From assembly GCF_019750675.1 (NCBI RefSeq), contig NZ_JAIEOF010000357.1:1-39807 (forward strand): a DNA stretch of 39,807 bases. Direction: 5' to 3'. Both the position numbers and the translations under genes were made by a program. Below, one piece after another: positions 25,919-35,330 of this stretch (position 1 is the first letter of the stretch; every line of letters starts with the position of its first letter). Source of the DNA: Methylobacterium sp. (lineage in GTDB: Bacteria > Pseudomonadota > Alphaproteobacteria > Rhizobiales > Beijerinckiaceae). The notes under the pieces were generated by a model. The model worked only from the letters and a program-made list of their open reading frames with translations, had not been told where the DNA came from and made no database searches.

Positions 25919-26862
25919 TTTCTTGAGCGAGCTTCATTTTTATAAATACAATTTGTATGAAGCAAATCTATGTCTCGCTCCAGCTTTGTCGTGCCGAAAG
26001 ATAGACTAGCTTTTGCCTGAAACACCTGGTGGCAAGCCGCTGGGCCGGATAGCTGCGACTACGCGTATGCAATCGTGAGAGTCTTCAATTTTTAGTTTTG
26101 CATGCATCTCGTGAAACGTGGCGTACGGAAAACGCAACACATCAATCGAAACGATGCTCGGACATAGCTGGGAAGACTGCGCACGAGTGCAAATCCGACT
26201 GCTTGGATGTCTCCCGAGGGCTTGTGACGAGATTGCATCTACCTCGCCGGGGCCGAGTGAACGAGCATCGAACGGGTTCGAACACAGGCCGCCCTGCGTT
26301 CGCGCCCGGTGACATCTTCCGCGCCGCCGGGGTCCCCTTCCGGTCAAGCTACAGTTGGGAAACCAGCGCAGTACTTTTCAATCGCAAGTCGACTTCAAAA
26401 ATTCGTGATGCCGATGCGATCGATCATGGCTCGCGTGCCCGCGATTGTTTGCGCCGCCCTTCTGTTGGATGGATGTCGGTATTCCGTCGACCTCAAAAGT
26501 GTCGGAATCGCTTCCCCCGCGTCCGATGCCCGGCGTCGCTCACCGCCGCCAGATCCGAACGGGTTTGACCGCACGCGACTGATTCGCCGCGGCGCGCCGA
26601 TCGGACGGTATCCGCGCTGGCGACACCCGCGGCCCGCCCGTCGCTCCCGTTCGGGGCGCGAGGGGGCCGAAAAGCCTGACACACGCGGCGGGTCGTCGCC
26701 GTCCGGGGCCGTTCCGTCGCGGGATCGATGGAAACCCGTGAGCGCCGGTGCTCAAGTGCGGCCGGGCGGAGAGGTCCGCGTCCGCTTCGGCGGAGACGGC
26801 CTGCCACAGCCCGCCCGGGATGATCGCTCATGCCGGGCCGATCGCAGCGAGGACAGCATCGC
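25919..26862. other. AT-richer region without a confident gene
   Basis: About 940 bases between the PAS-XRE regulator and gdh. The first 550 are clearly more AT-rich than the surroundings. It contains the nested palindrome at 25931-25963 and a lipoprotein-like ORF start at 26408. Other ORFs here (26006-26347 minus, 26098-26568 plus) have basic, low-hydrophobicity translations without ribosome sites, and I do not accept them. It may be a decayed gene region. Confidence 0.5.
25931..25963 (-). promoter_or_regulatory. Nested palindrome upstream of the PAS-XRE gene
   Basis: GCTTCAT (25931-25937) and ATGAAGC (25957-25963) flank a second palindrome, ATACA-ATT-TGTAT (25946-25958). It begins 13 bases upstream of the annotated start, where an autoregulatory operator would be expected for an HTH regulator. 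Binding is not demonstrated. Confidence 0.45.
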
Positions 26863-27115
26863 ATGGCCCTGGAACGGAACGCCGCTCTCTCCAGCCCCGA
26901 GGCGCAGGGTGCCCGCAAGGATCTGCTGGGGGCCGCGGCCGATCGGGTCGAGGCCATGGGCGGCCCGGGCGGCTTCGTCGCCGATCTGTTCGGGCGCGTG
27001 CCCCCCGAGGATCTGGCCCCCTACACCCCACAGGCCCTGGCGGACCTCGCCCTGGCGGCCCGCGCGCACCTCGCCGAGCCCCGGTCGGCGGGCGCCGCCT
27101 CCGGCATCGCCGTGA
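26408..27115 (+). pseudogene. Lipoprotein-like ORF, possibly a gene remnant
   Basis: The frame starts MPMRSIMARVPAIVCAALLLDGC, a plausible lipoprotein signal with a cysteine after LLDG. After about 45 residues the translation becomes arginine- and proline-rich and runs into the gdh gene, which overlaps its 3' half in another frame. The likeliest reading is a broken or shortened lipoprotein gene whose tail has been lost. It may also be a chance frame; no good ribosome site is visible. Confidence 0.25.
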
Positions 27116-30100
27116 GCGACCGCACCGTCGAACGCGAGGGGCGGCCGCGCGACCTCACCATCGTCGAGATCGTCAACGACAACCGGCCCTTCCTCCTCGA
27201 TTCCTGCCTGGCCGAACTGACCGAGCTGGGGCTGACACCGCACCTCGTTGCCCACCCCATCCTGGGTGTCGAACGGGACGCCGCGGGGAGCCTCGTGCGC
27301 GTCGTGGGCGAGACCACCGCCGACACCAACGCGGCGCTGGCCCGCGAGAGCTTCATCCACATCCACCTCGACCGCCTCGATGCGGAGGCGGCCCGCACCC
27401 GGCTGATCGACGGCCTGACGGGGGTCTTCCGGGACGTGGCGCTCGCTACCGACGATCACGAGGCGATGGCCGGCCGCCTCGCCCGGCTCGCGGCAGGCTA
27501 CGCCAGCGCCCCGCCGCCCCTTCCCGAGGGCGAGGTGGCGGAGGCGCGGGCCTTCCTCGACTGGCTCGGCGCGGGGCACTTCACCCTGCTGGGCCTGCGC
27601 GAGCACGGGCTCGCGGGCCACGCGGACGCTCCCGCCGAGCCCACCCTGGTGGAGGGCTCCGGCCTCGGCCTGCTGCGCGATCCCGGCGCGGCGGTGCTGC
27701 GGCGCGGCGGCGCCCTCGTCGACATCACGCCCGAGATCCGCGCCTTCCTGGACGGGCCGCAGGCGCTCATCATCACCAAGGCCAGCGTGCGGTCGCGGGT
27801 CCACCGCTCCGCCTATCTCGACTACATCGCCTGCAAGCTGTTCTCCCCAGAGGGCGCGCTCAGCGGCGAGGTCGTCATCGTCGGGCTGTTCACGGCAAGC
27901 GCCTACACCCTGCCGACCCGCGAAATCCCGTATCTTCGCGAGAAGGTCGCGCGGGTGGCGGCGCGGGCCGGCCTCGACCCGACCAGCCATGCCGGGCGCG
28001 GCCTCCTCAACGTGCTGGAGACCTATCCCCGCGACGACCTGTTCCAGATCGACGGCGACCGGCTCTACCGCTTCAGCCTGGCCATCGCGCACCTCGCCGA
28101 CCGGCCGCGCCTGCGCGTGCTCCAGCGGCCCGACCGCTTCGGCCGCTTCGTCTCGCTCCTCGTCTACGTGCCGAAGGAGCGCTACGATTCTACCGTCCGG
28201 GCGCGGATCGGCGCGTATCTCGCCGCCGAGTATGGCGGGCGCGTCTCCGCCGCCTATCCGTACTTCCCGGAAGGACCGCTCGCCCGCACGCACTTCATCA
28301 TCGGCCTTCCCGAGGCCGGCGCCCCCGAGCGCGACCCCGCCGCACTCGAATCCGGCATCGCCGCCCTGGTGCGGACCTGGGGCGACGACCTGCGTCTCGC
28401 GCTCGCCGAGACCCTGGACGGTCCCCAGGCCCGGGCGCTCGCCGCCCGCTACGGCGAGGCCTTCTCGGCGGCCTATCGCGAGAGCTTCACCCCCCGCGTG
28501 GCCCTCGCCGACATCGCCACCCTGGAGCGCCTGAGCCCCGCGCGCCCCCGCGCCGCCGATATCGGCCGGCGCGCCACCGATCTCGAATCGCAGATCCGCC
28601 TCAAGGTGTTTTCGCGGGGGGCCTCGCTCTCCCTGTCCGAGCGGGTGCCGGTGCTGGAGAACCTCGGCTTCCGCGTCGTCAACGAGCGGACCTACCGCAT
28701 CCTGCCCGCCGGCTCCGACGAGGGCGCCCGGGTCTGGCTGCACGACATGCTGCTGGAGCGCGCCACGGGGGCCGGCATCGACCTCGCCCGCCTGGAACGC
28801 CCGCTCGAGAATGCGCTGCTGGCCCTCGGCGGCGGCTTTGCGGAATCGGACGGGTTCAACCGCCTGGTCCTCGAGGCCGAGCTGACCTGGCGCGAGGCCG
28901 CGATCCTGCGGGCTTTCGGCCGCTACCTGCGCCAGCTCCGGATCCGCTACGGCCAGGATTACCTCGCCGCGACGCTCGCCGCCCATCCGGGCCTCGCCCG
29001 CGCCCTCGTGGCCCTGTTCCAGGCCCGCTTCGACCCCGCCCTCGAGGACGCGCGTGCGGCGCGCGAGGCGGAGATCCGCGCCGGCATCGAGAGCGACCTC
29101 GCCGCCGTCACCAGCCTCGACGAGGACCGCATCCTGCGCCGCTTCGTCAACCTGATCGAGGCGGTCGTCCGCACGAACGCCTACCAGCGCGCGGACGGGG
29201 GCGGCGACCGCGAGACCATCGCGTTCAAGTTCGCCTGCGCCAAGGTCGCCGGCATGCCGCTGCCGCGCCCGTTCTTCGAGATCTTCGTGTACTCGCCGCG
29301 GGTGGAGGGTGTGCACCTGCGCTTCGGCTACGTGGCGCGGGGCGGCCTGCGCTGGTCCGACCGTCCGGAGGATTTTCGCACCGAGGTGCTCGGCCTCGTG
29401 AAGGCCCAGCAGGTGAAGAATGCCGTCATCGTCCCCGTCGGCGCCAAGGGCGGCTTCTTTCCCAAGCGCCTGCCACCGGCCTCGGACCGGCAGGCCTGGA
29501 TGGAGGAGGGCACCGAGAGCTACCGGATCTTCATCCGCACCCTCCTCGAACTGACCGACAACATCGTGGACGATGCGATCGTCCCCCCGGCCGATACCGT
29601 GCGGCACGACCCCGACGACGCCTACCTGGTGGTGGCCGCCGACAAGGGCACCGCCACCTTCTCCGACATCGCCAACGCCCTCTCGGCCGAGCGCGGCCAC
29701 TGGCTCGGCGACGCCTTCGCCTCCGGCGGTAGCCAGGGCTACGACCACAAGGGCATGGGCATCACGGCGCGCGGCGCCTGGGAGGCGGTCAAGCGCCACT
29801 TCCAGGAGATGGACATCGACACACAGAGCGACGCGATCACGGTGGCGGGCGTCGGCGACATGTCGGGCGATGTCTTCGGCAACGGCATGCTGCTCTCGGC
29901 GACCCTGCGCCTCGTGGCCGCCTTCGACCACCGCGACATCTTCCTCGATCCCGACCCGGATCCGGCCGCGAGCTTCGCCGAGCGCCGACGCCTGTTCGAC
30001 CTCGGTCGCTCCTCCTGGCGGGACTACGATCCGGCCCTGATCTCGCCCGGCGGCGGCGTCTTCGCCCGCAGCCTCAAGACCATCCCGCTCTCGCCCGAGA

Positions 30101-31743
30101 TCCGGGCGGTGCTCGGCGTCGAGCAGGCACAGGCGACGCCGGCCGAACTGATGCAGGCGATCCTCAAGGCCCCCGTGGATCTGCTCTGGTTCGGCGGCAT
30201 CGGCACCTACATCCGGGCCACCTCCGAATCCGACGACGAGGCGGGTGACCGGGCCAACGACGCCGTGCGCATCACGGGTGCCATGCTGCGCGCCCGGGTC
30301 ATCGGCGAGGGCGCCAATCTCGGGGCGACCCAGCGCGGGCGCATCGAGGCGGCCCGCAACGGGGTTCGGTTGAACAGCGACGCCATCGACAACTCGGCGG
30401 GCGTGAACACCTCGGACGTCGAAGTGAACATCAAGATCGCCCTGATGGGCCCGGAGCGTGACGGCCGCCTCGACGGGCCGGCCCGCAACGCGCTCCTCGT
30501 GGCGATGACCGACGAGGTCGCCGCCCTGGTCCTGCGCAACAACCAGCTCCAGACCCTCGCCTTGTCGCTCGCCCAGCATCGCGGCCTGCCCGAGACCGGA
30601 TTCGCCATGCGCACGATGCAGGCGCTGGAGGCGGAGGGGCGCCTCGACCGGGTGGTGGAACTCCTGCCCGACGACGCGGCGATCACCGAGCGGATGCGGC
30701 GGGGCGAAGGGCTGACCCGGCCCGAATTCGCGGTCGTCCTGGCCTATGCCAAGCTCGCGCTCTACGACGCGCTGCTGGCGAGCGCGGTGCCCAACGATCC
30801 CTATTTCGACCGGGAACTGCAGCGCTATTTCCCGGCGGCCCTGCGCCAGCAATTCCCCGACGCGGTGAAGGGCCACCGCCTGCGCCGCGAGATCATCAGC
30901 ACCGCGCTCTCCAACATCATCGTCAACCGGGGCGGCCCTTCCCTGGTCACCCGCCTCGTCGACGAGACCGGCGCGGATGCCGCCACCATCGCCAAGGCCT
31001 ACGCCATCACACGGGACGCCTACGGGCTGATGGAGCTGAACCAGGCCATCGACGGTCTCGCCGGGTCTGTCGGCGGCCAGGCGCAGATCGCCCTCTACGC
31101 CGAGGTCCAGGACCTGCTGATCGGCCGCATCGTCTGGTTCATCCGCAACCTCGACCTGTCGGGGACCATCGCGCCCATCGTCGCGCGCTACCGCGAGGGC
31201 ATCGCGGCCCTCCAGGGCGTCCTGCCCGCCGTGATGGGCGAGGAGGCGAGCGCGGCGCTGTCCGCGCGGAAGGCCGAGCTGACGGCTCTGGGCATGGCGC
31301 CCGCGCAGGCCGCGCGCCTCGCCGCCCTCTCGGCCTTGACCTCGGCGCCCGACATCGTCCGCGTCGCCGAGACCGGGGGTGGTACGATCCCCGATATCGC
31401 CGCGACCCACTTCGCCCTCGACCGGGACTTCCACCTCTCCGATCTCGCCGCCGCCGCCCGGGCGGTCGCGACGGGCGACACCTTCGACCGGATCGCCCTG
31501 GAGCGCGCGGTCTCCGATATCGCCACCGCGCACCGCCACCTCACGGCGGAGATCATCGGTGCGGTGGGGGCCGGCTCCGAGGCGGTGGCGGCCTGGAGCC
31601 GCAGCCGCGGCGCCGCCCTCGACCACGCCCGCGCCACCCTCGAATCCGTCACCGCCTCCGGGCTGACGGTCTCGAAGGCGACGGTGGCGGCGAGCCTGCT
31701 GGCGGATCTGGCACGGCCGCGCGGGGGGGCGGCCCCCCGCTGA
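26863..31743 (+). CDS. gdhB: NAD-specific glutamate dehydrogenase, large type
   Basis: The product of about 1626 aa is the 180-kDa class NAD-glutamate dehydrogenase, which deaminates glutamate to 2-oxoglutarate and ammonium in catabolism. Catalytic core signatures are near residues 825-865 (RGGLRWSDRPEDFRTEVLGL, KAQQVKNAVIVPVGAKGGF), the dinucleotide fold near 993 (VAGVGDMSGDVFGNGMLLS), EGANLGATQRGRIE near 1148, and NSDAIDNSAGVNTSDVEVNI. Long N- and C-terminal regions with ACT-like segments give the full family length. The ATG at 26863 (AGGAC about 10 bases upstream) is preferred to the ORF-track start 11 codons earlier. The 3' end has a GC-rich inverted repeat over the stop codon, 9 bases before a convergent gene. 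Confidence 0.95.
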   Translation: MALERNAALSSPEAQGARKDLLGAAADRVEAMGGPGGFVADLFGRVPPEDLAPYTPQALADLALAARAHLAEPRSAGAASGIAVSDRTVEREGRPRDLTIVEIVNDNRPFLLDSCLAELTELGLTPHLVAHPILGVERDAAGSLVRVVGETTADTNAALARESFIHIHLDRLDAEAARTRLIDGLTGVFRDVALATDDHEAMAGRLARLAAGYASAPPPLPEGEVAEARAFLDWLGAGHFTLLGLREHGLAGHADAPAEPTLVEGSGLGLLRDPGAAVLRRGGALVDITPEIRAFLDGPQALIITKASVRSRVHRSAYLDYIACKLFSPEGALSGEVVIVGLFTASAYTLPTREIPYLREKVARVAARAGLDPTSHAGRGLLNVLETYPRDDLFQIDGDRLYRFSLAIAHLADRPRLRVLQRPDRFGRFVSLLVYVPKERYDSTVRARIGAYLAAEYGGRVSAAYPYFPEGPLARTHFIIGLPEAGAPERDPAALESGIAALVRTWGDDLRLALAETLDGPQARALAARYGEAFSAAYRESFTPRVALADIATLERLSPARPRAADIGRRATDLESQIRLKVFSRGASLSLSERVPVLENLGFRVVNERTYRILPAGSDEGARVWLHDMLLERATGAGIDLARLERPLENALLALGGGFAESDGFNRLVLEAELTWREAAILRAFGRYLRQLRIRYGQDYLAATLAAHPGLARALVALFQARFDPALEDARAAREAEIRAGIESDLAAVTSLDEDRILRRFVNLIEAVVRTNAYQRADGGGDRETIAFKFACAKVAGMPLPRPFFEIFVYSPRVEGVHLRFGYVARGGLRWSDRPEDFRTEVLGLVKAQQVKNAVIVPVGAKGGFFPKRLPPASDRQAWMEEGTESYRIFIRTLLELTDNIVDDAIVPPADTVRHDPDDAYLVVAADKGTATFSDIANALSAERGHWLGDAFASGGSQGYDHKGMGITARGAWEAVKRHFQEMDIDTQSDAITVAGVGDMSGDVFGNGMLLSATLRLVAAFDHRDIFLDPDPDPAASFAERRRLFDLGRSSWRDYDPALISPGGGVFARSLKTIPLSPEIRAVLGVEQAQATPAELMQAILKAPVDLLWFGGIGTYIRATSESDDEAGDRANDAVRITGAMLRARVIGEGANLGATQRGRIEAARNGVRLNSDAIDNSAGVNTSDVEVNIKIALMGPERDGRLDGPARNALLVAMTDEVAALVLRNNQLQTLALSLAQHRGLPETGFAMRTMQALEAEGRLDRVVELLPDDAAITERMRRGEGLTRPEFAVVLAYAKLALYDALLASAVPNDPYFDRELQRYFPAALRQQFPDAVKGHRLRREIISTALSNIIVNRGGPSLVTRLVDETGADAATIAKAYAITRDAYGLMELNQAIDGLAGSVGGQAQIALYAEVQDLLIGRIVWFIRNLDLSGTIAPIVARYREGIAALQGVLPAVMGEEASAALSARKAELTALGMAPAQAARLAALSALTSAPDIVRVAETGGGTIPDIAATHFALDRDFHLSDLAAAARAVATGDTFDRIALERAVSDIATAHRHLTAEIIGAVGAGSEAVAAWSRSRGAALDHARATLESVTASGLTVSKATVAASLLADLARPRGGAAPR

Positions 31744-31752
31744 GGGCGGCCG

Positions 31753-33246
31753 TCAGCGGGCCAGCACGCGGGCGGCGTCCTTGGTGGTCTCGACGGCCTG
31801 CGCCACGCTTCCGATCGAGCGGGTGATCGTCCCGAGGCTGTGGGAGATCGCCGCCACCGCGCCCGCCGCGTGCTGCATGTTGCCCGACATATCCTGCGTG
31901 ACCACGCTCTGCTCCTCCACCGCGGCGGCCGTGCTCGTCACGTAGTCCCGCATCTGGGCGACTGAGCCCTGGATGGTGTCCAGGGCCTCCACCACCTGTC
32001 GCGAGACGCCCTGGACGTTGTCGATCTCACCCGTGATCTGGTCGGTGGCGCGGGCCGCCTGGTTGGCGAGGCTCTTCACCTCCTGAGCAACCACGGCGAA
32101 GCCGCGCCCCGCCTCGCCCGCCCGCGCCGATTCGATCGTGGCGTTGAGCGCCAGAAGGTTGATCTGGCCCGCGATGCTCTGGATGAGTCCGACGATGCCG
32201 CTCATCGCGGCGGCCGCCTCGCTCAGGGTCCGGGTGAATCGCGAGGCTGCCTCGACCTGCCCCTGCGCGGCGTCGGTGGCTGCGCGCGACAGCGCCATGC
32301 TCTGCGCGATCTCCGCGACGGAGGCCGCCAATTCCTCGGAGGCGGCCGCCATGGTCTGCACGTTGTGCGCCGTGCTGCCGGCGGCCTCGCTGGCGGCACG
32401 CGCCTGCGCGTCGGAGTGGAGCAGGGCGCCGTCGATCTCGCCGAAATTGCGGGCGATCAGTCGGCGCAGCTCGTTCAGGAGCGTCACCTGCGCGGTGATG
32501 TCGGTGGCGAACTTCACCACCTTGTAGGGACGCCCATTGGCATCCAGGATCGGATTGTAGGACGCCTCGATCCAGATCTCGCGGTCGCCCTTGGCGAGGC
32601 GCCGGTACTGTGCCGCCTGGTAGCTGCCCGCGCGCAGCTTGGCCCAGAAGGCCGCGTAGTCCGCGCTCTCACGCTCGGCCGGGTCCACGAACATGCGGTG
32701 GTGCTGGCCCACGATCTCGGAGCGCGCGTAGCCCATCGCCGTCAGAAAGTTCGTGTTCGCGTCCAGTACGATGCCGTCGAGGTCGAACGCGATCACGGCC
32801 TGCGCCTTGTCGAGGGCGGCGATCTGGCCCTTGAGGTCGGCGTCGGCCGCTTTCTGGCGGGTGATGTCGGTGGCGAACTTCACCACCTTGTAGGGTTTGC
32901 CGCTGCGATCGAGGAGCGGATTGTAGGAGGCCTCGATCCAGATCTCGCGGTCGCCCTTGGCGAGTCGCCGGTACTGCGCCGCCTGGTACGAGCCCTGGCG
33001 CAGCCCGGCCCAGAAGGCCGCGTAGTCGGGACTGTCGCGCTCGGCGGGCTCGACGAAGAGGCTGTGGTGCCGCCCCTTTATCTCGGGAAGCGTGTAGCCG
33101 ATGACAGCCAGGAAGTTCGCGTTGGCGGTGATCACCGTGCCGTCGAGATCGAACTCGATGATGCCTTGCGACTTGTCCAGGGCAGCAAGCTTGGCTTGCG
33201 TTTCGGCGGCCACCTTGTTGCGAAAACCCAACATCGAACGCCCCAT
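31753..33246 (-). CDS. Soluble chemoreceptor with two PAS domains
   Basis: The 497-aa protein has no membrane segment. Two PAS domains (about 20-130 and 142-252) are followed by a methyl-accepting signalling domain whose tip motif is [32 protein letters not shown]. The signalling domain marks it as an input to a CheA/CheW array. The PAS domains are recent duplicates: both contain [20 protein letters not shown] and [12 protein letters not shown], as in Aer-like or haem/flavin-binding PAS receptors. The start could be ATG 33246 or 33234. No other chemotaxis genes are in this window. Confidence 0.9.
   Translation of the reverse strand: MGRSMLGFRNKVAAETQAKLAALDKSQGIIEFDLDGTVITANANFLAVIGYTLPEIKGRHHSLFVEPAERDSPDYAAFWAGLRQGSYQAAQYRRLAKGDREIWIEASYNPLLDRSGKPYKVVKFATDITRQKAADADLKGQIAALDKAQAVIAFDLDGIVLDANTNFLTAMGYARSEIVGQHHRMFVDPAERESADYAAFWAKLRAGSYQAAQYRRLAKGDREIWIEASYNPILDANGRPYKVVKFATDITAQVTLLNELRRLIARNFGEIDGALLHSDAQARAASEAAGSTAHNVQTMAAASEELAASVAEIAQSMALSRAATDAAQGQVEAASRFTRTLSEAAAAMSGIVGLIQSIAGQINLLALNATIESARAGEAGRGFAVVAQEVKSLANQAARATDQITGEIDNVQGVSRQVVEALDTIQGSVAQMRDYVTSTAAAVEEQSVVTQDMSGNMQHAAGAVAAISHSLGTITRSIGSVAQAVETTKDAARVLAR
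32494..32895. repeat. Internal duplication of the PAS-encoding segment
   Basis: A 36-base stretch beginning GGTGATGTCGGTGGCG occurs exactly at 32494-32529 and 32860-32895, a period of 366 bases (122 codons). A nearly identical stretch encoding the DREIWIEAS region follows each copy. Conservation at the DNA level points to recent duplication or gene conversion. Confidence 0.8.
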
Positions 33247-33827
33247 GGACGGAGCCCCGTGAGGCTCGCTCTGCCGAAATTCGAGCGACCGGCAGTGCCG
33301 CGCGGTCGTCTCGATGAATGAAGTATTCCCGGAAAGGTTAAAAATCCTCGATTTGAGCGGATGATTTGTGTGGGTCTCCGAATCGAAGGGCGCGGTATTT
33401 CTTCGAAATCCATAGGTAGTTGTGGCGTATCCTTGTCTGTCCGGCTTGACATCTCAAGAGGTTGTATAACTCGCCTGAGGTCGGTCGGCTCGGCCGGGGC
33501 TCCGGCCCGCCGGCCGTGCGTTCGACTCTGCGCGGTCGCCGGACAGGGTTCGGCCGGTGCGGCCGGGGCGACCCGATTTCGGACGGCGCGATATTGTCAC
33601 CAGCCGGTGCGAGGTGTGTTGGAACTCGCGGGCGGTTGGTGTATGAGCCTGCCCCAAGTGCAGTTTCTGCGCCGATTCGAGGCCGTCTGACGGACGTCCC
33701 GCCCGGGTGAAATCCCGGGTCCGGGACGTTTTGCAGTTCGCGTCGCGGGGCTCCGTCGGGGGACTCGGGCGAGGGGACTCGGGGGTGGCGCCGCCCAACA
33801 AACCTACGACTCAGAGGATTGAAACCG
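33247..33827. other. Intergenic region before rpsU: possible sRNA or leader
   Basis: About 580 bases without a supported gene. It contains a TTGACA (33446-33451) with TATAAC 13 bases later, a 15-codon ORF (MSLPQVQFLRRFEAV, 33643-33690) and a strong terminator at 33694-33732. This suggests a short transcript, either independent or an attenuated leader of rpsU. Confidence 0.45.
33694..33732 (+). terminator. Strong Rho-independent terminator upstream of rpsU
   Basis: ACGTCCCG-CCCGGG-TGAAAT-CCCGGG-TC-CGGGACGT folds as 8 plus 6 base pairs with a 2-base bulge and is followed by TTTT. It lies 4 bases after the stop of a 15-codon ORF and about 95 bases before rpsU. Confidence 0.8.
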
Positions 33828-34148
33828 TTGCAGGTACTCGTTCGCGACAACAACGTCGACCAAGCCCTCCGCGTGCTTAAGAAGAAGATGCAGCGCGAGG
33901 GCATCTTCCGCGAGATGAAGCAGCGCAAGGCCTACGAGAAGCCCTCCGTCCGCAAGGCACGTGAGAAGGCCGAGGCCGTGCGCCGCGCCCGCAAGCAGGC
34001 CCGCAAGACCGCGATCCGCGAGGGCCTGATCGCCGCGCCGAAGCCGAAGCCCCGTTTCGGCGCCGGTGCGCCGCGTCGTCCGGGCGGTTCGCCCTTCGCT
34101 CCGTCGGCCCCGTCCGTGCCGCCCGCCGCCGGCGCTGCCAGCGCCTGA
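33828..34148 (+). CDS. rpsU: 30S ribosomal protein S21
   Basis: The product begins [27 protein letters not shown], typical of alphaproteobacterial S21, which helps 30S subunits engage mRNA. It continues with the basic helix [20 protein letters not shown]. Its tail of about 40 residues is rich in Pro/Ala/Gly ([16 protein letters not shown]...), longer than in E. coli (71 aa). The start appears to be TTG at 33828: AGAGGA is 9 bases upstream, and the residue after Met is then Gln as in relatives. The ORF-track TTG at 33819 is too close to that site. A near-perfect terminator follows. Confidence 0.92.
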   Translation: MQVLVRDNNVDQALRVLKKKMQREGIFREMKQRKAYEKPSVRKAREKAEAVRRARKQARKTAIREGLIAAPKPKPRFGAGAPRRPGGSPFAPSAPSVPPAAGAASA

Positions 34149-34206
34149 GGCCCCGGGTCCGGGGAGGCCGCGCGCCTCTCCGGTGGTCGAAAACGCACGA
34201 TGGGAC

Positions 34207-34234
34207 AGCCCGGTCGCCTTGCGGCCGGGCTTTT
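34207..34234 (+). terminator. Terminator of rpsU
   Basis: AGCCCGGTCGC pairs with GCGGCCGGGCT (11 bp, one G-T pair, 3-base loop) and is followed by TTTTCT, 58 bases after the stop. Confidence 0.85.
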
Positions 34235-34412
34235 CTGCTTTGAAATCCACTCCCGATGTCCTGCGCGGGGCGACGGCACGGTCAGGCGTGCCGGCGTGAT
34301 CGGGCGTCGGCCAGGCGCAGGCCGGGACCTGTCCACTTCGCGAGCCTGCCCATCTCCCGAGCCTGCACAACGGCTCGGGGGATTTCGAACAGGCCTGAGG
34401 AGGCGCTGCGGA

Positions 34413-34805
34413 TCAGGCGGCGCGTGCCGCCATCGTCGCGTGCTCGGCCTGGACCAGCACGTCGAGGGCGCGCCAGGGCTTCTGCATGTAGACGACCTGG
34501 GCCGGCAGGCCGTCGACCCCGCGCACGTCGCCGCCGGAGGTGAGGACCACCCTGACGTCGGGCCAGCGGCGCTCGACCGCCGTGGCCAGGGCGATACCGT
34601 CCATGCCCGCGCCGAGGCGCACGTCCGCGAAGAGCAGGGCGACGTGGCCGCCCGCGCGCTCGAGCACCGAGATCGCGGCCTCCGCGCTGTCGCAGGCGAT
34701 CACGTCGAGATCGGTCTCCTCGAGGACGGCGGTGGCGAGGTTGCGGACCTCGGCATCGTCCTCGACCACGAGGGCGATCGGGCAATCGGTGTGGGAACGA
34801 TCCAT
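34413..34805 (-). CDS. Single-domain response regulator (CheY-like receiver)
   Basis: The 130-aa protein is a lone receiver domain: acidic pocket VVEDDAEV, phospho-acceptor Asp near residue 61 (LLFADVRLG), switch threonine/serine in VVLTSGG, and lysine in MQKPW. There is no output domain, so it acts by protein contact or as a phosphate sink. The Asp-Val-Arg-Leu form and KPW are common in receivers partnered with HWE/HisKA2 kinases. AAGGAGA precedes the start. No kinase is adjacent; the HWE kinase at 16541 is a possible but unproven partner. Confidence 0.88.
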   Translation of the reverse strand: MDRSHTDCPIALVVEDDAEVRNLATAVLEETDLDVIACDSAEAAISVLERAGGHVALLFADVRLGAGMDGIALATAVERRWPDVRVVLTSGGDVRGVDGLPAQVVYMQKPWRALDVLVQAEHATMAARAA

Positions 34806-35330
34806 GAAGTCTCCTTTGCGGGCGTGGCGCTTGCAGTCTGTTTTTGCGAGCGGGGCTCTTGCGCGTGGGGCTTTGCAAACGAGGCGGACCGGCCTCGCGC
34901 GTCGGCGCAGGTCGGGGTGGCAAGGGATGGCCGGTTTGGGATGGCCGGGTTGCGTCCCGCGATCCGCGCTGATTCTCTTTCAGTGATGCTGCGCCGCCAC
35001 GGTGCGGCCGGCAAGAGTCGCAATTGATGTTTCGGCTATGCGGTTCCCGCATCGGCGCGCCCCATTCCCGCCGGGGTCCTGTGTTCAGTCGCCGGGGCTC
35101 GCGCGGACCCGCTCCACAGGGGCCGCATCCCGAAGCCTTCCAACCCGGTGCGCCTCTTGCATGGCTTGGCCGGTCGGAGGTCGAGCCGGGGCGTCACGTT
35201 AACGATCCGTTCACCGTGATGACCTGAACCTCACCGGCGCCGATGTCGGAAAAGGTGCGCGAAGCGGGCGTCGCCGTCGGCGGCGAAGCGCGGTCGGGGC
35301 GTCGTTGGGACCAGGGGGTGTTTGCCAGTC
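34806..35330. other. Intergenic region, response regulator / amidotransferase
   Basis: About 525 bases with no supported gene. Upstream of the response regulator, on the minus strand, there is a run of imperfect 13-15 base units each starting GCAA (about 34811-34880). A direct repeat GGGATGGCCGG lies at 34924-34934 and 34938-34948. The rest is featureless. Confidence 0.45.

Noticed and set aside
26006-26347. 113-aa minus-strand ORF in the AT-richer region
   Set aside because: No ribosome site, no recognisable motif, and a composition that changes along its length.
26752-31626. 1624-aa minus-strand ORF opposite gdh
   Set aside because: Very long but antisense to a full-length glutamate dehydrogenase with all motifs; its own translation is Gly/Arg/Asp-rich without domain motifs.
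33446-33470. Another oxalate-type operator (TTGACATCT...GTATAAC) before rpsU
   Set aside because: It shares TTGACATCT with site D but lacks the TGG/ATACCA half-sites, and the spacing is off by one base.
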